DNA of 64,000 nt from Tunturibacter gelidoferens (GCF_040358255.1 NZ_CP132938.1:992001-1056000), one strand, 5' to 3'; positions 43,986 through 52,569 are shown, counted from the stretch's first letter. The notes: generated by a model not told the origin, from the sequence alone. Program-made: numbers and translations.

Positions 43986-44312
43986 GTGAAGCCGGCTAAT
44001 GCCAATCCTGTGTTCCGCGCTCTTGCCGACCCGACTCGCAGGGCCATCTTCGAGGAGTTGACCCGGCAGGGCGAGCAGACCGTCCACGCCTTGACTCGCT
44101 ATGCGGGCGTGTCGCAGCCTGCTGTCTCCAAGCACCTGACGGTGCTGAAGCGTGCGAAGCTGGTACGGCATCGACGTGCGGGACGCGAGACTCACTATCG
44201 CGCGCAGCCTGATGCGCTGGCGCCGATGGTGGACTGGCTGCGTGACTACGGCGACTTCTGGCGTGACCGGTTTGACAAGCTTGAAGCACTTTTGGAAAGG
44301 ATGGAGCCATGA
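43986..44312 (+). CDS. ArsR-family transcriptional regulator
   Basis: 108 residues, GTG start. The winged helix reads FRALADPTRRAIFEELTRQGE and then AGVSQPAVSKHLTVLKRAKLV, typical of the ArsR subgroup that partners SRPBCC proteins. No metal-binding cysteines, so it is unlikely to sense arsenic. It is first in a three-gene operon with ATGA overlaps and likely represses it through the palindrome directly upstream. Confidence 0.93.
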   Translation: MKPANANPVFRALADPTRRAIFEELTRQGEQTVHALTRYAGVSQPAVSKHLTVLKRAKLVRHRRAGRETHYRAQPDALAPMVDWLRDYGDFWRDRFDKLEALLERMEP

Positions 44313-44764
44313 GCAATGCAACAGAGGGGAGCAATCCAGCAGAGAGTACACGTACGCTTGTGATCGAGAGGGTATTTCCACACCCGCCAGAGAAGCTGTG
44401 GCGAGCGCTCACGGAGCGCCCGCTCCTGGCGCAATGGATGATGAATAACGATTTCGAGCCGGTGGTCGGGCGGAAGTTCCAGTTCCGGGCCGATCCTATG
44501 CCGAACTGGAACGGCATTGTCGACTGCGAGGTACTGATCGTCGACCCACTTCGGCGCCTGTCTTATAACTGGGGTGTTGGGGGAGGCGAAGCCGGGCTTC
44601 AATGGGTTGTGCTCTTCACGTTGACTCCAGCGGAGGGCGGCACCCAAGTTCGCATGGAGCAGTCCGGCTTCGGTCCCGATCAGCAGGCAGCTTATCAGGG
44701 TGCAAACTACGGCTGGCAGAAGTTCTTCGGCGGCCTGGAACGTGTCCTTGGGGAGGTGGAATGA
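44309..44764 (+). CDS. SRPBCC (AHSA1-like) domain protein
   Basis: 151 residues. The START-like fold pattern is clear: VIERVFPHPPEKLWRALTE at the start, MMNNDFEPVVGRKFQFRADP, LSYNWGVGG and GGTQVRMEQSGF. Such proteins bind hydrophobic ligands in a deep pocket. It nearly always pairs with ArsR-type regulators as here; the ligand is unknown. Confidence 0.92.
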   Translation: MSNATEGSNPAESTRTLVIERVFPHPPEKLWRALTERPLLAQWMMNNDFEPVVGRKFQFRADPMPNWNGIVDCEVLIVDPLRRLSYNWGVGGGEAGLQWVVLFTLTPAEGGTQVRMEQSGFGPDQQAAYQGANYGWQKFFGGLERVLGEVE

Positions 44765-45180
44765 CCACGAAGGCAAAAAACATTACTTATTGGACTACGA
44801 CCGGACTGATCGCGTTCTTTATCGGAAGCGGCGGTTGTGCGCAGATGGTCCAATTTTTCGGCAACCCCCATGGCGTTGTGCCGGTGCTTGGCTACCCAAT
44901 GTATTTCTTTGCCATCCTGGGATTTTGGAAGGCGCTTGGAGCCATTGCCATCCTTGTGCCGCGTTATCCGCGGCTCAAGGAATGGGCGTATGCCGGCATC
45001 TTCTTTGACCTGACAGGCGCGGCTGCATCCTGCGCTGCAGTCGGGGGTTACGGCGCTTACGGCTTTCACGTCCTCGCTCCGCTCATCCTTACTGTTTTTA
45101 CAGCGGTATCGTGGGCGCTGCGACCCCCAAGCCGTACCATCGGCGCCCTGTTTCCTGCGACAAATGGCGAACCGGTGTAA
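44761..45180 (+). CDS. DoxX-like membrane protein
   Basis: 139 residues with four helices (GLIAFFIGSGGCAQMVQFFG, YPMYFFAILGFWKALGAIAIL, FFDLTGAAASCAAVGGYGAY, HVLAPLILTVFTAVSWAL). The spacing and the G-W-K / R-E-W-AY-G-F pattern fit DoxX_2. Third gene of the ArsR operon, coupled by ATGA. Possible redox or membrane stress role, not proven. Confidence 0.88.
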   Translation: MTTKAKNITYWTTTGLIAFFIGSGGCAQMVQFFGNPHGVVPVLGYPMYFFAILGFWKALGAIAILVPRYPRLKEWAYAGIFFDLTGAAASCAAVGGYGAYGFHVLAPLILTVFTAVSWALRPPSRTIGALFPATNGEPV

Positions 45181-45318
45181 ACGCGTGAGCAGCGTTTGCG
45201 TATTGAGTTCTCGTGGGCAAGCTGGCGGGCTTGGTTGCACTGCTCGTCGCGATAGTCCCGGCACGAGGCGCGATTTGTCAGATCGCGCCGCACGGAATCG
45301 CAGCTTGCTCAGCTCAGG

Positions 45319-45534
45319 TTAACGCTTACCGCGAGGGTCATACTGGAAACACTGCTCGAGCGACACACCAAGCACGATTGCGACTTTGAACGCGGTCTCA
45401 AGAGAAGGCGAATACTTGTCTTGTTCGATCGCAATGACGGTCTGCCGTGTGACGCCGACTCGATCGGCGAGTTCCTGCTGGGTCATCTCGCGGAGGGCCC
45501 GGAGTTCTCGAATCTGATTGCGTATTGCGGGCAT
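45319..45534 (-). CDS. Small XRE-family regulator
   Basis: 71 residues, only the HTH: RNQIRELRALREMTQQELADR and VGVTRQTVIAIEQDKYSPSL, with Cys/Phe at the end (LEQCFQYD). Such minimal regulators typically sit next to a membrane protein gene and autoregulate. It is translated from an ATG overlapping the stop of the upstream gene at 45534. Confidence 0.93.
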   Translation of the reverse strand: MPAIRNQIRELRALREMTQQELADRVGVTRQTVIAIEQDKYSPSLETAFKVAIVLGVSLEQCFQYDPRGKR

Positions 45535-45962
45535 CAGAGGGCTCTCCGGTAAGCCATAATTTGCGTGGCGGTCTTCGTGATATCAGCGATGACCAACATG
45601 CCAAAGAAGACGCTCAGGAAATGAAGTCCTATCATCCGGTTTTCCAATTCGAGATGGCCGACCGTCGAGTGAAACCACAACATGCCCAGCCCGAGGACCA
45701 TGAGGGACGCGAAGGTCAAATAACCGGCACGATAGCCGCGCAGCTCAATCAAGCGATCGCGCTCGTCCGTTACACGGTTGCGGGTTACGGCGGCAATGAC
45801 CGACTGCAGGATGATCTGCAATACGATGATTCCGACAATCATGCCTGCGACCTTGTTGATGGAGTTTTGCTGGTGCAGGAAGAAGTAGGGGCCGTACACG
45901 AGGAGCTCCGCCACAAGCGAGGCGTAGAGAGACTTCTCCCGGTATGAAAGGTTTGTCGCCAT
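45534..45962 (-). CDS. Four-helix membrane protein paired with XRE regulator
   Basis: 142 residues: YASLVAELLVYGPYFFL, VAGMIVGIIVLQIILQSVIAA, then the charged loop RNRVTDERDRLIELRG, LTFASLMVLGLGMLWFH and FLSVFFGMLVIADITK. The D-E-R-D loop between helices two and three is a feature of XRE-linked membrane proteins I have seen annotated as DUF2178-like. GGGAGCG precedes ATG 45962. Function unknown. Confidence 0.78.
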   Translation of the reverse strand: MATNLSYREKSLYASLVAELLVYGPYFFLHQQNSINKVAGMIVGIIVLQIILQSVIAAVTRNRVTDERDRLIELRGYRAGYLTFASLMVLGLGMLWFHSTVGHLELENRMIGLHFLSVFFGMLVIADITKTATQIMAYRRAL

Positions 45963-45978
45963 AGCAAATCGCTCCCTT

Positions 45979-46041
45979 GTCAAAAATATTTGACATTGAG
46001 AAAGATAGCGCTGCACTCCGCACATGTCAAATATTTTTGAC
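45979..46041. promoter_or_regulatory. Two 18-bp operators, inverted, upstream of XRE pair
   Basis: GTCAAAAATATTTGACAT (45979-45996) and its exact reverse complement (46024-46041) are 27 bp apart. Each is itself a palindrome, GTCAAA-N4-TTTGAC. They overlap the expected promoter of the membrane protein/XRE operon and are the likely autoregulatory sites. Confidence 0.75.
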
Positions 46042-46330
46042 GTTGGTTTCCGAAGTTGCGATCTTCACCGCGCTTCATTGGAGTGCATCGCCAAGCCAGA
46101 TGGAATTATCGTGCCAGCCCAAAGCTTTTTGTGCAATCTGTTGTACGCTCTAGAGTGAATTCAATGGAGTCTTTGCGTACTGTGCGCATTTTCTGCGAGA
46201 ATGCGTTTGGAAAGCGATAGCTGCGTCGCGAACATCCGCCGGAACCGGCAAAGAATCAACTCCGAATCGTCTCGCACACGCACTGTCCGGGCCCCAGTTA
46301 TCCCCATCCCCGCAACCTCTGGAGGCTTCC

Positions 46331-46795
46331 ATGCGCCCGAATGCATGTCTTCTCACACCCCTTGCGGTGTTCTTCGCGATATCCACCCTCACCGCCCGCG
46401 CCGACACTTTCAGCTATACCTTCTCCGAAGGTCATTTGGGTCATGACGCCTTCACTTACACGAGCCCGACGCAGATCCTGACGACCACAACGTTCACGCC
46501 CACTACCTGTACCGTGCAGGCATCACAGGCTTGCTCGACCGTCTCGTTCGACATCGCAGGCTCAGCCTCTTCTCTGATCATCGATGTAGCGGCGGGCGGA
46601 GCCGATTCGTTCAACGGTTTACCCGCGTCCTTCTTTACCAACATTGGCGTGAATACCGCATTTAGTCCCAACACGATAACTCTTACGGTCACCGATATTC
46701 CGTCCGGAGTCCCCGAGCCTTCCAGCCTGCTGCTGCTCGGCACTGGTGTACTCGGCCTTGCCGGGGCAGCCTGCCGCAAGTTTCTCGCGGCCTGA
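46331..46795 (+). CDS. PEP-CTERM sorting domain protein
   Basis: 154 residues. Signal peptide to about TARAD, a Thr/Ser-rich middle with two cysteine pairs, and a C-terminal sorting signal: VPEPSSLLLLGTGVLGLAG followed by AACRKF. PEP-CTERM proteins are processed by exosortase and exported or attached to the surface, often in biofilm-forming bacteria. No exosortase gene is in the window. GGAGG is 5 bp before the ATG. Confidence 0.92.
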   Translation: MRPNACLLTPLAVFFAISTLTARADTFSYTFSEGHLGHDAFTYTSPTQILTTTTFTPTTCTVQASQACSTVSFDIAGSASSLIIDVAAGGADSFNGLPASFFTNIGVNTAFSPNTITLTVTDIPSGVPEPSSLLLLGTGVLGLAGAACRKFLAA

Positions 46796-46836
46796 GATCG
46801 CTGTCTCAGGAATCCCCCTGTCTTTGGGGGTGGGCA
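46791..46836 (+). terminator. Two adjoining hairpins after the PEP-CTERM gene
   Basis: CCTGAGA (46791-46797)/TCTCAGG (46804-46810) contains the stop codon, and CCCCC (46814-46818)/GGGGG (46826-46830) is followed by TGGGCATTTTT. The second is a reasonable terminator; the first may strengthen it or block ribosomes at the stop. Confidence 0.6.
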
Positions 46837-47056
46837 TTTTTGTTGAAAATGGAGACATCGGCCACTTTCTAAAATGGTTAATTGAACAGAGACCTGAGGC
46901 CTGGCGTGCAGCGACGACGCCCGTCTCCTGAACGCGCCAGCAAAGTCGGCTTTTCGGAAACTTCATTCATTCACTCCAAACTGACCACTACACGACGTCG
47001 GCGGAGGTTGCAGGTTACGCTGAGTGCAGTGAGAATAGGTGCGGGAGTTTGCACAT

Positions 47057-47485
47057 ATGAAAAAGGCCGTCGCGGGGGAATCTGCCTCTGCATTCATCGA
47101 CGCGAAGATCAACGAACTTGGGGACTGGCGCGGGAAGACGCTCGCGAGGGTGCGCGAGATCATACACAAGGCAGACCCTGAGATCGTCGAAGAGTGGAAG
47201 TGGATGGGGACTCCCGTCTTCTCACACGGTGGCATCGTCTGCACGGGAGAGACGTACAAGAACGTGGTCAAGATGACGTTTGCCAAGGGAGCTGCGTTGA
47301 AGGATCCTTCGGGGCTATTCAACTCCAGCCTCGACGGGAATGTCAGGCGCGCCATCGACATTCACGAAGGCGAGAAGATCGATGAGGCGGCCTTGAAGGA
47401 GCTCATCCGCGCTGCAGTGACGCTCAATCTCGAAGGCGAGAGCAAGCCGAAGCCCCGGCGAGCGAGCAGCAAGAGAGTCGACTAG
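47057..47485 (+). CDS. DUF1801 domain protein
   Basis: 142 residues with the YdhG-like core: FIDAKINELGDWRGKTLARVREIIHKADP, then EEWKWMGTPVFSHGGIVCTGETYKNVVKMTFAKGA. The W-K-W-G-x-P motif is diagnostic. Members are small soluble proteins of unknown role, sometimes iron related. An in-frame GTG at 47039 is possible; ATG 47057 fits the family better. Confidence 0.88.
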   Translation: MKKAVAGESASAFIDAKINELGDWRGKTLARVREIIHKADPEIVEEWKWMGTPVFSHGGIVCTGETYKNVVKMTFAKGAALKDPSGLFNSSLDGNVRRAIDIHEGEKIDEAALKELIRAAVTLNLEGESKPKPRRASSKRVD

Positions 47486-47620
47486 GTTCATGGCGGCTCG
47501 GGTCTCTGCTACGGCCATATCTACTCCGGGAGGAGTTTGGGCATCTGGCTCATGCGCTGAGCGGGCCTGTGAGAAGTGGGATTCTCTGGGCGTGTCGTCG
47601 GTCCAATTGCCCTCTGCTTT

Positions 47621-48706
47621 CTAGTTGCTTCCCGCGTCTGACTGATGTCGGGACCTGGCTGTGGAGGTGAGCTTGCGCAGGACGAACTCCTGTATGACGC
47701 CGTTGGCCATGTCGGCGGCGATGTCAATAAACGTGGTCGAGAAGACCAGCCCCGGGCCGCGATTCGACTCCGGATAGTAGGTGTTGGAGAGGGCACCGGA
47801 GGCGAGATATCCGCCGAGGCCTGAAAAGTTCGGCTGCCAGCGTCCGTTATCTCCTTTGCAGATGAAGGGCGTGGAGAGGGCGTGTAGTGCGCGCGACTTC
47901 TTTGTGCCTGTGCCCTGGTAGAAGTAGCGGGGGTCCTGATGCAGGATGGATGGCAGGATGGCGCCGCCGATCAGGATGTCGGTTAAACCGTTGGCGTAGT
48001 TTGCGCCCAAACGCTGGCCGTAGCCCTTGGTGCCCTGCTGGTAGTTTGGGGTGTCGGAGGCTTGATCGATGCCAGAGACGAAGGCTGCGCCGGCGAAGGT
48101 GACGGGGTCAATCGAGGTCTTGAGAGCGAGTCTGAACTTCAGTTTGGGCGTGAGTGGAACGGCGTTGTGGTCATAGACGACGTAGAAGTTGGGGATGAAT
48201 CCCAGGACGCGCTGCTTTTCCTCCAGCTTGACCTGCTCGGTGGCGAGTTCCTCGGTCGAGAGAAGCGCGTTGACTGTGGTGATCGCGGCAGCAATCCGGA
48301 GGCGGATGCCGGTGAGGTCCATATATTGACCTGGCCGGAGGATGACTTCAGGGGAGCTCCAGTCTGCGAAGCCACTGGCACTGACGGTGACATGGTAGGG
48401 AGTTCCCGGATCGAGATGTTCGAGTTTAAAGAAACCGTCATCGCCCGTCTTTACGCGTTGGGAAGCGGTGAGCGAAGGACCTTCAAGAACGACCGTAGCT
48501 CCTGGAACGGTGGCATCATTCACATCGGTCACCGTACCGATGACCGTTCCAGTTTGAGGTTCGGGTGCGGAGGTACGCTGGGCTACCGCGGCACCGGTGA
48601 CCGACATACTGATGACCGACATACTGAGAAGAAGGAGACACAGGCGATTCCCGAGACTCCTCTGGCGTCGTGTCTTATCGACAACTTGTTGGGGGACTTT
48701 TTTCAC
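47621..48706 (-). CDS. Secreted protein with carboxypeptidase regulatory-like domain
   Basis: 361 residues. After a signal peptide (LCLLLLSMSVISMSVTGAAVA) comes a carboxypeptidase-regulatory-like (CarboxypepD_reg) domain, TGTVIGTVTDVNDATVPGATVVL. The second half is novel to me, rich in Gly and aromatic residues (YFYQGTGTKKSRALHALSTP) and similar in style to acidobacterial outer-membrane-associated proteins. GGAG with good spacing supports GTG 48706 rather than the GTG three codons earlier. Confidence 0.8.
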   Translation of the reverse strand: MKKVPQQVVDKTRRQRSLGNRLCLLLLSMSVISMSVTGAAVAQRTSAPEPQTGTVIGTVTDVNDATVPGATVVLEGPSLTASQRVKTGDDGFFKLEHLDPGTPYHVTVSASGFADWSSPEVILRPGQYMDLTGIRLRIAAAITTVNALLSTEELATEQVKLEEKQRVLGFIPNFYVVYDHNAVPLTPKLKFRLALKTSIDPVTFAGAAFVSGIDQASDTPNYQQGTKGYGQRLGANYANGLTDILIGGAILPSILHQDPRYFYQGTGTKKSRALHALSTPFICKGDNGRWQPNFSGLGGYLASGALSNTYYPESNRGPGLVFSTTFIDIAADMANGVIQEFVLRKLTSTARSRHQSDAGSN

Positions 48707-49230
48707 CTCTGTCACTCCGAAAAATAACAGTTGAGAATCAGCACCTCACCGTACCTGGCCGTACCGAACGACGTTTGGACACCTGATCAGATGCATGCGT
48801 CGCGACTTGTGATTCTGGATATCCAGGTGTGATAGTTCCGAGGCTTCGCTCTGCTTTGTTGACGAGCGATTCCTCCTACCCTTGGTGATGATAGGCCCTT
48901 CGGTTCGCTGTGTGTGGTAGGAAAGTGGGATTTCGTTAAATCTTCGCTTGTGCTTGCTAATTGTGGGCCGCTCATCGGATTTCCAGCATCAGATGGTATG
49001 TTCGTGCTCTATTTCTGAAGAAATTACCCTTCGGAAGAGAGAGTGGAAAATGTTTTCCTACTTTTGGCAATCTGGGGCATTCGACGGTGTCGGATGAGTG
49101 GTAACGGGCTGCGGCAGTAGCGTTGAAAACAAAGAATGACGGGCGTTTTAACAGCATTGGCAGGCCAAGTGCAACTATGCAAGATGTAGCACAGAGTTCG
49201 CGGAGACAGCGAAACGGAGGGGAGAGCTAT
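48707..49230. other. Intergenic region with no clear gene
   Basis: A perfect 12-bp palindrome CTGGATATCCAG (48815-48826) lies between ACACCTG and CAGGTGT arms near 48779-48830. Otherwise nothing supported. The promoters of the flanking divergent genes are expected here. Confidence 0.5.
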
Positions 49231-49509
49231 ATGGCAGCAATTACGATTTATACATGCGTTTGCGGGGTCCAGAAGAAGACCAGCAATCATTGGGTTCTGG
49301 CCAAGGTTACGTCGCACGGCGTTACGTTTATGCCGTGGGATGCGGAGTTGGCGCGGAGCCGGGACATTACCATTCTTTGCGGTGAGGGTTGCGCAGCATC
49401 GATGCTGAGCCGTTCACTGGGCGATTGGAAGAAGCCTGCAGTGGGCGTGACCAGCGTTGGTTCTGTAACTGATGTCAGCGCGGAAGAGTACGAGTTGGCG
49501 GTGGCTTAG
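49231..49509 (+). CDS. Hypothetical cysteine-containing protein
   Basis: 92 residues: ITIYTCVCGVQKKTSNHWVLA at the start, with a C-x-C pair, and ILCGEGCAASMLSRSLGDW later with another. The four cysteines could bind zinc. The N-terminal C-V-C-G and W patterns resemble small zinc-ribbon proteins. GGAGGGGAG lies before ATG 49231; earlier starts are unlikely. Function unknown. Confidence 0.7.
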   Translation: MAAITIYTCVCGVQKKTSNHWVLAKVTSHGVTFMPWDAELARSRDITILCGEGCAASMLSRSLGDWKKPAVGVTSVGSVTDVSAEEYELAVA

Positions 49510-49636
49510 GCTGGTTTCCCCGGGAGCCGCAAGAGGCGCTCTGCGGGGATTTCGTGGTCGGCTTGTGTTCTGGATTGTCTTGGATTGTTCTGGAATGGAG
49601 ACGGCTGAGCGCGGTTGGGGGTTGGGTTTTATTGGG

Positions 49637-50212
49637 TTAGTAGATGCCGGGGATGAGGCATTTGGTGGATTTGCTGTAGATCTCGTACTCGTGGCCGAAG
49701 GCGCGGCGGAGGGCTGACTCTTCTACGTGGATCCGGTAGAAGAGCGCGGCGGTAGTGGGGATGAAGATGATCGCCAGACCGAGCCAGTTGCGGGTATAGA
49801 GGCCGACGGCGGCGAAGATGAGAATGAGGCCAGAGTAGGACGGGTGGCGGACGAAGCGAAATACTCCGGTTTTGTGGATGGTTTGCGTGACGTGGATGGC
49901 GACGTTGGCGCTGAAGGAACGGCCGAGGGTGACGATGGCAGTCCAACGGATAGCGAGGCCCAGGATGAGAAGAGTGAGCGCGGTGAGTCGAACCCAGGAA
50001 GCACCGTGGTCGATGGTGTGGGAGTGGGTTTCGCCGTAGAAGCTACCGAGGGTGATGGCGACGAGGATGACGAACCAGAGGATGCGGAGAGAGCCTCGGT
50101 CTTGTATGTCGGCGCTGGGATTGCCGCTGCGGATTCGCGTGATCACGAGGATGGCGACTTCGGAGAAGATCCAGGCGAGGTCGAGGATGCGAAAGAGAGC
50201 CGATACGTCCAT
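49637..50212 (-). CDS. Isoprenylcysteine carboxyl methyltransferase (ICMT)-like membrane protein
   Basis: 191 residues with about five helices. The SAM-binding C-terminus is typical of the ICMT/PEMT group: FRFVRHPSYSGLILIFAAVG, then HVEESALRRAFGHEYEIYSK. Bacterial members methylate lipids or small molecules at the membrane; the substrate is unknown. 48 bp from the start of the next gene upstream. Confidence 0.88.
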   Translation of the reverse strand: MDVSALFRILDLAWIFSEVAILVITRIRSGNPSADIQDRGSLRILWFVILVAITLGSFYGETHSHTIDHGASWVRLTALTLLILGLAIRWTAIVTLGRSFSANVAIHVTQTIHKTGVFRFVRHPSYSGLILIFAAVGLYTRNWLGLAIIFIPTTAALFYRIHVEESALRRAFGHEYEIYSKSTKCLIPGIY

Positions 50213-50260
50213 TCGTGACCTCGTTCTGGTTTGTGAGGCGTGGTGGCACTTCGCGCGATT

Positions 50261-50554
50261 CTAGGGGAGTGGTGGGGTGATGCTTTCGACGATGACGCCT
50301 TCGGTTTCGAAGTGAGAGACGCGGTGGTCGGTGGTGTGGCCCATGTGGATCGCCTTCTTGAGAAGCGTGATGAGAGGGCGGGAGGTCTCGGGGAACCAGC
50401 GATCGGAGGATTGGTCCCAGTCGACGGCGAGGTTGTAGGTGGTGTCGCACTTTGGGCAGGTGAGGGGCGTTTCGAGCCAGCGTTGGAAGGATCCGGTGGT
50501 GAGCTTGCGGACCGGGTCGGTGCCAGAGCGGATGGCTGCTATGCGGAGGTTCAT
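50261..50554 (-). CDS. Hypothetical protein with CPKC motif
   Basis: 97 residues. LTCPKCDTTYNLAVDW is a zinc-ribbon half site; the other cysteines are missing, so metal binding is uncertain. The C-terminus is HMGHTTDHRVSHFETEGVIV. Possibly co-transcribed with the ICMT-like gene (48-bp gap). No family recognised. Confidence 0.6.
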   Translation of the reverse strand: MNLRIAAIRSGTDPVRKLTTGSFQRWLETPLTCPKCDTTYNLAVDWDQSSDRWFPETSRPLITLLKKAIHMGHTTDHRVSHFETEGVIVESITPPLP

Positions 50555-50714
50555 TGGTGGGGATAGGGTAGCACTGAGATCTTGTGGGTATGTCCTGGTC
50601 TGGGTCTGGGTTTTTTTCGAGTGGCTTTAGGACAGGCAACGGCGTGCTGCGCGCACGGCGCGATCTGCCATCGAGGCTGACGCGCCTTCGGCGCCTTCTC
50701 TCTGGTATGTGTTT

Positions 50715-51431
50715 TCAGAGCTCGGAGAAGACGAGGCAGACGCGGCCTACGATGTAGTCGGCCGGGGTTTCGTGGGAGGCGAGGGGCAGGAGCTGGACGG
50801 GGAAGTCGCGGGAGTAGGGACGGAGGATGAGACGGCCCTCGTCGAAGTCCACGAAGCGGAGTAGGAGGGCGGCTCCGCAGCGGACGGCGTAGAGTGTGGG
50901 TTGGTGGGCGCGGTAGGGGGCGAGGGAGTTGTAGTGGCGGTCGAGGACAGCGATGGCTCCGGGGGATAGGAGCGGGTCCATGGCGGCGGATTGCTGGGTG
51001 TCGGCGCGAATGGCGAGGAAGCGCTGCCAGTGGGCGTGCTTGGTGGAGGGACGGGCTCGGTTGTCGTGAAGCCGAGAGGCGGATACCTGGACGGTTTCGA
51101 TGATGGAGGCGGGGGGGATGCGCGCGTCGTCCATGGCGGCGGAGGGGGAGACGACGGGGATGGTTTCGATGGGATCGCTGTTTTCGGGGAGGGTTGGAGT
51201 GGAGGCTGCGTTGAGGTCGAGCGGGAGGATGTGTTCGATGGAGAGTTTTTGCGAGGCCAGGACGCGGTCGAGTCCTTCGAGAGAGAGGGCGCGTTTTCGG
51301 TTGAGGAAGTTGGAGATGTGGGCTTGCTGGAAGCCGGCCTGATGGGCGAGGCGGCTGCCGGTGAGGAGACCGCGGTCGATGCGTCGAAGGAGTTCAAGCC
51401 GAAGGAGTTCGTGAAGGTCTTGAAAGTTCAT
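50715..51431 (-). CDS. S24/LexA-like transcriptional repressor without catalytic serine
   Basis: 238 residues. N-terminal HTH: GSRLAHQAGFQQAHISNFLNRKRALSLEGLDR. A long linker follows, then a C-terminal S24 beta domain: MDPLLSPGAIAVLDRHYNSL and LYAVRCGAALLLRFV. In active S24 proteins a Ser comes before the Met-x-Pro; here an Ala is at that place, and the Lys is not visible, so self-cleavage is unlikely. ATG 51431; the region upstream carries its likely operators. Confidence 0.8.
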   Translation of the reverse strand: MNFQDLHELLRLELLRRIDRGLLTGSRLAHQAGFQQAHISNFLNRKRALSLEGLDRVLASQKLSIEHILPLDLNAASTPTLPENSDPIETIPVVSPSAAMDDARIPPASIIETVQVSASRLHDNRARPSTKHAHWQRFLAIRADTQQSAAMDPLLSPGAIAVLDRHYNSLAPYRAHQPTLYAVRCGAALLLRFVDFDEGRLILRPYSRDFPVQLLPLASHETPADYIVGRVCLVFSEL

Positions 51432-51474
51432 AATGGAGGGTAACCCTCGGCGAACCATATCATTGGGCAAGGCG

Positions 51475-51504
51475 AACATAAAGCGAAATATTCGCTTGAC
51501 GCAA
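51475..51504 (-). promoter_or_regulatory. Promoter of S24-like repressor with operator in spacer
   Basis: On the minus strand TTGCGT (51504-51499) and TATGTT (51480-51475) are 18 bp apart, and the spacer is a palindrome, AAGCGAA-ATA-TTCGCTT (51481-51497). A second palindrome GAGGGTAACCCTC (51436-51448) overlaps the translation start region. Typical of autorepression. Confidence 0.6.
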
Positions 51505-51527
51505 TAAGTTTGTGCTCCAAACTACTG

Positions 51528-51839
51528 CTAACGAGGGATATACGAGACAGCATAGCCTGAGGAAAGATTGCGGTTGACAGTAATTTTGTCAAAAGCTATA
51601 ACCTTGAGACTTTCCCAATGCGGAATCGAAGCGGTAAGGCGACCTAAAACCTCGAGCTGGGGTTTCAAGTGCCGGACTGCATTCGGAGACGTGTGAGGAG
51701 GAGACAGGGTGATTGATTTTTCCCAAGGTGTGACACCGAACTGAAGCAACGAGAAACGAATGTTGTCGTTTGTCCGACGGAGCCAAGAGAGCGAAGCGGC
51801 GAAGCGAACGGCGTTCCATAGCAACTTAGGCGAGCCCAC
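51528..51839 (-). CDS. Hypothetical protein (doubtful)
   Basis: 103 residues from a GTG. Segments such as NIRFSLLQFGVTPWEKSITL and LGRLTASIPHWESLKVIAFDK look protein-like, but there is no Shine-Dalgarno, lower GC in the third position and no family. It may be a gene fragment of the same phage-derived region. Confidence 0.3.
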   Translation of the reverse strand: MGSPKLLWNAVRFAASLSWLRRTNDNIRFSLLQFGVTPWEKSITLSPPHTSPNAVRHLKPQLEVLGRLTASIPHWESLKVIAFDKITVNRNLSSGYAVSYIPR

Positions 51840-51915
51840 TCGACCATTGTAAAAAATTGAGGCTCGTCCGGGGGAGAAGTACGCCTTGAAAGGGAACGAA
51901 GTGAACTACTTGCGC

Positions 51916-52116
51916 ATGGATTTGAAGGTATGTGAAGGGTGCGGGGCGCTCTGGCTCCGTGCGGGCTCTGACGGTGTGTACTGCCGGGGATGTGCTGGGC
52001 GACTGGCAGAGTTTCCGGCTCCGCGAGGCAAACATGCTGGAGGCCGGAAGCGGCGGCGTGTGCGCGTTGCGGGATGCACTGCGGCGGCGGTGGGTGTTAC
52101 TGGAGGTGCTCGATGA
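51916..52116 (+). CDS. Small zinc-ribbon protein of acidobacterial type
   Basis: 66 residues: KVCEGCGALWLR then YCRGCAGRLAEFP, i.e. two C-x2-C pairs, followed by a basic tail (GGRKRRRVRVAG). Proteins with this start are common in acidobacterial genomes, to my memory. The zinc ribbon may bind nucleic acid. It is first in a three-gene set; its stop overlaps the next ATG. Confidence 0.72.
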   Translation: MDLKVCEGCGALWLRAGSDGVYCRGCAGRLAEFPAPRGKHAGGRKRRRVRVAGCTAAAVGVTGGAR

Positions 52117-52559
52117 GTGCAGCTCTTGTGATTCTGCCGGCGGTGTGGGCTACGGCTTCGCCTTCTCGTAAGAAGACGCTGCCAGAGGTGGTGCAACAGA
52201 AGAAGACGGCTCCGGAGCTGGCGTTCTACCGGAAGTATACGGAGGGAATGCTGCGACGGTATGTGAGGCTGTCGATGGAGGCGGGAAGAGCGCCATCGTT
52301 GCTGGGTCGCGAGATGTTTCGCGGGAAGGTGACGAGCTACCGAGTGCACAGCTTTGAAGATGTGGTGATAGCGGATTTGAGTGTGCTGAAGAACCAGATG
52401 GAACATTTGCTGGGGATAGGACAACCGGGGAGACTGACTCAGCTGGAGGACAGGGTTGATCAGCATGAACGCAGCGTGCAGCGTATTAAGGGGCTGCTGG
52501 GTGCAGGTGGAGCCGTATTGGCCATGTTCCATATGGCGATTGACTACTTGAGGCGATAA
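52113..52559 (+). CDS. Phage-like coiled-coil/membrane protein with sigma-related middle
   Basis: 148 residues. The middle FYRKYTEGMLRRYVRLSMEAG and LGREMFRGKVTSYRVHSFED resembles the N-terminal part of an acidobacterial sigma-70-like family, but the expected region-4 HTH is replaced by a coiled coil (LTQLEDRVDQHERSVQRI) and a hydrophobic end (LLGAGGAVLAMFHMAIDYL). It seems chimeric. Translation is coupled to the zinc-ribbon gene. Confidence 0.68.
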   Translation: MSAALVILPAVWATASPSRKKTLPEVVQQKKTAPELAFYRKYTEGMLRRYVRLSMEAGRAPSLLGREMFRGKVTSYRVHSFEDVVIADLSVLKNQMEHLLGIGQPGRLTQLEDRVDQHERSVQRIKGLLGAGGAVLAMFHMAIDYLRR

Positions 52560-52569
52560 GGGAGAGGTT

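Noticed and set aside
48779..48830. Palindrome CTGGATATCCAG with ACACCTG/CAGGTGT arms
   Set aside because: Short and isolated; no gene context to support an operator, so only noted in the intergenic entry.
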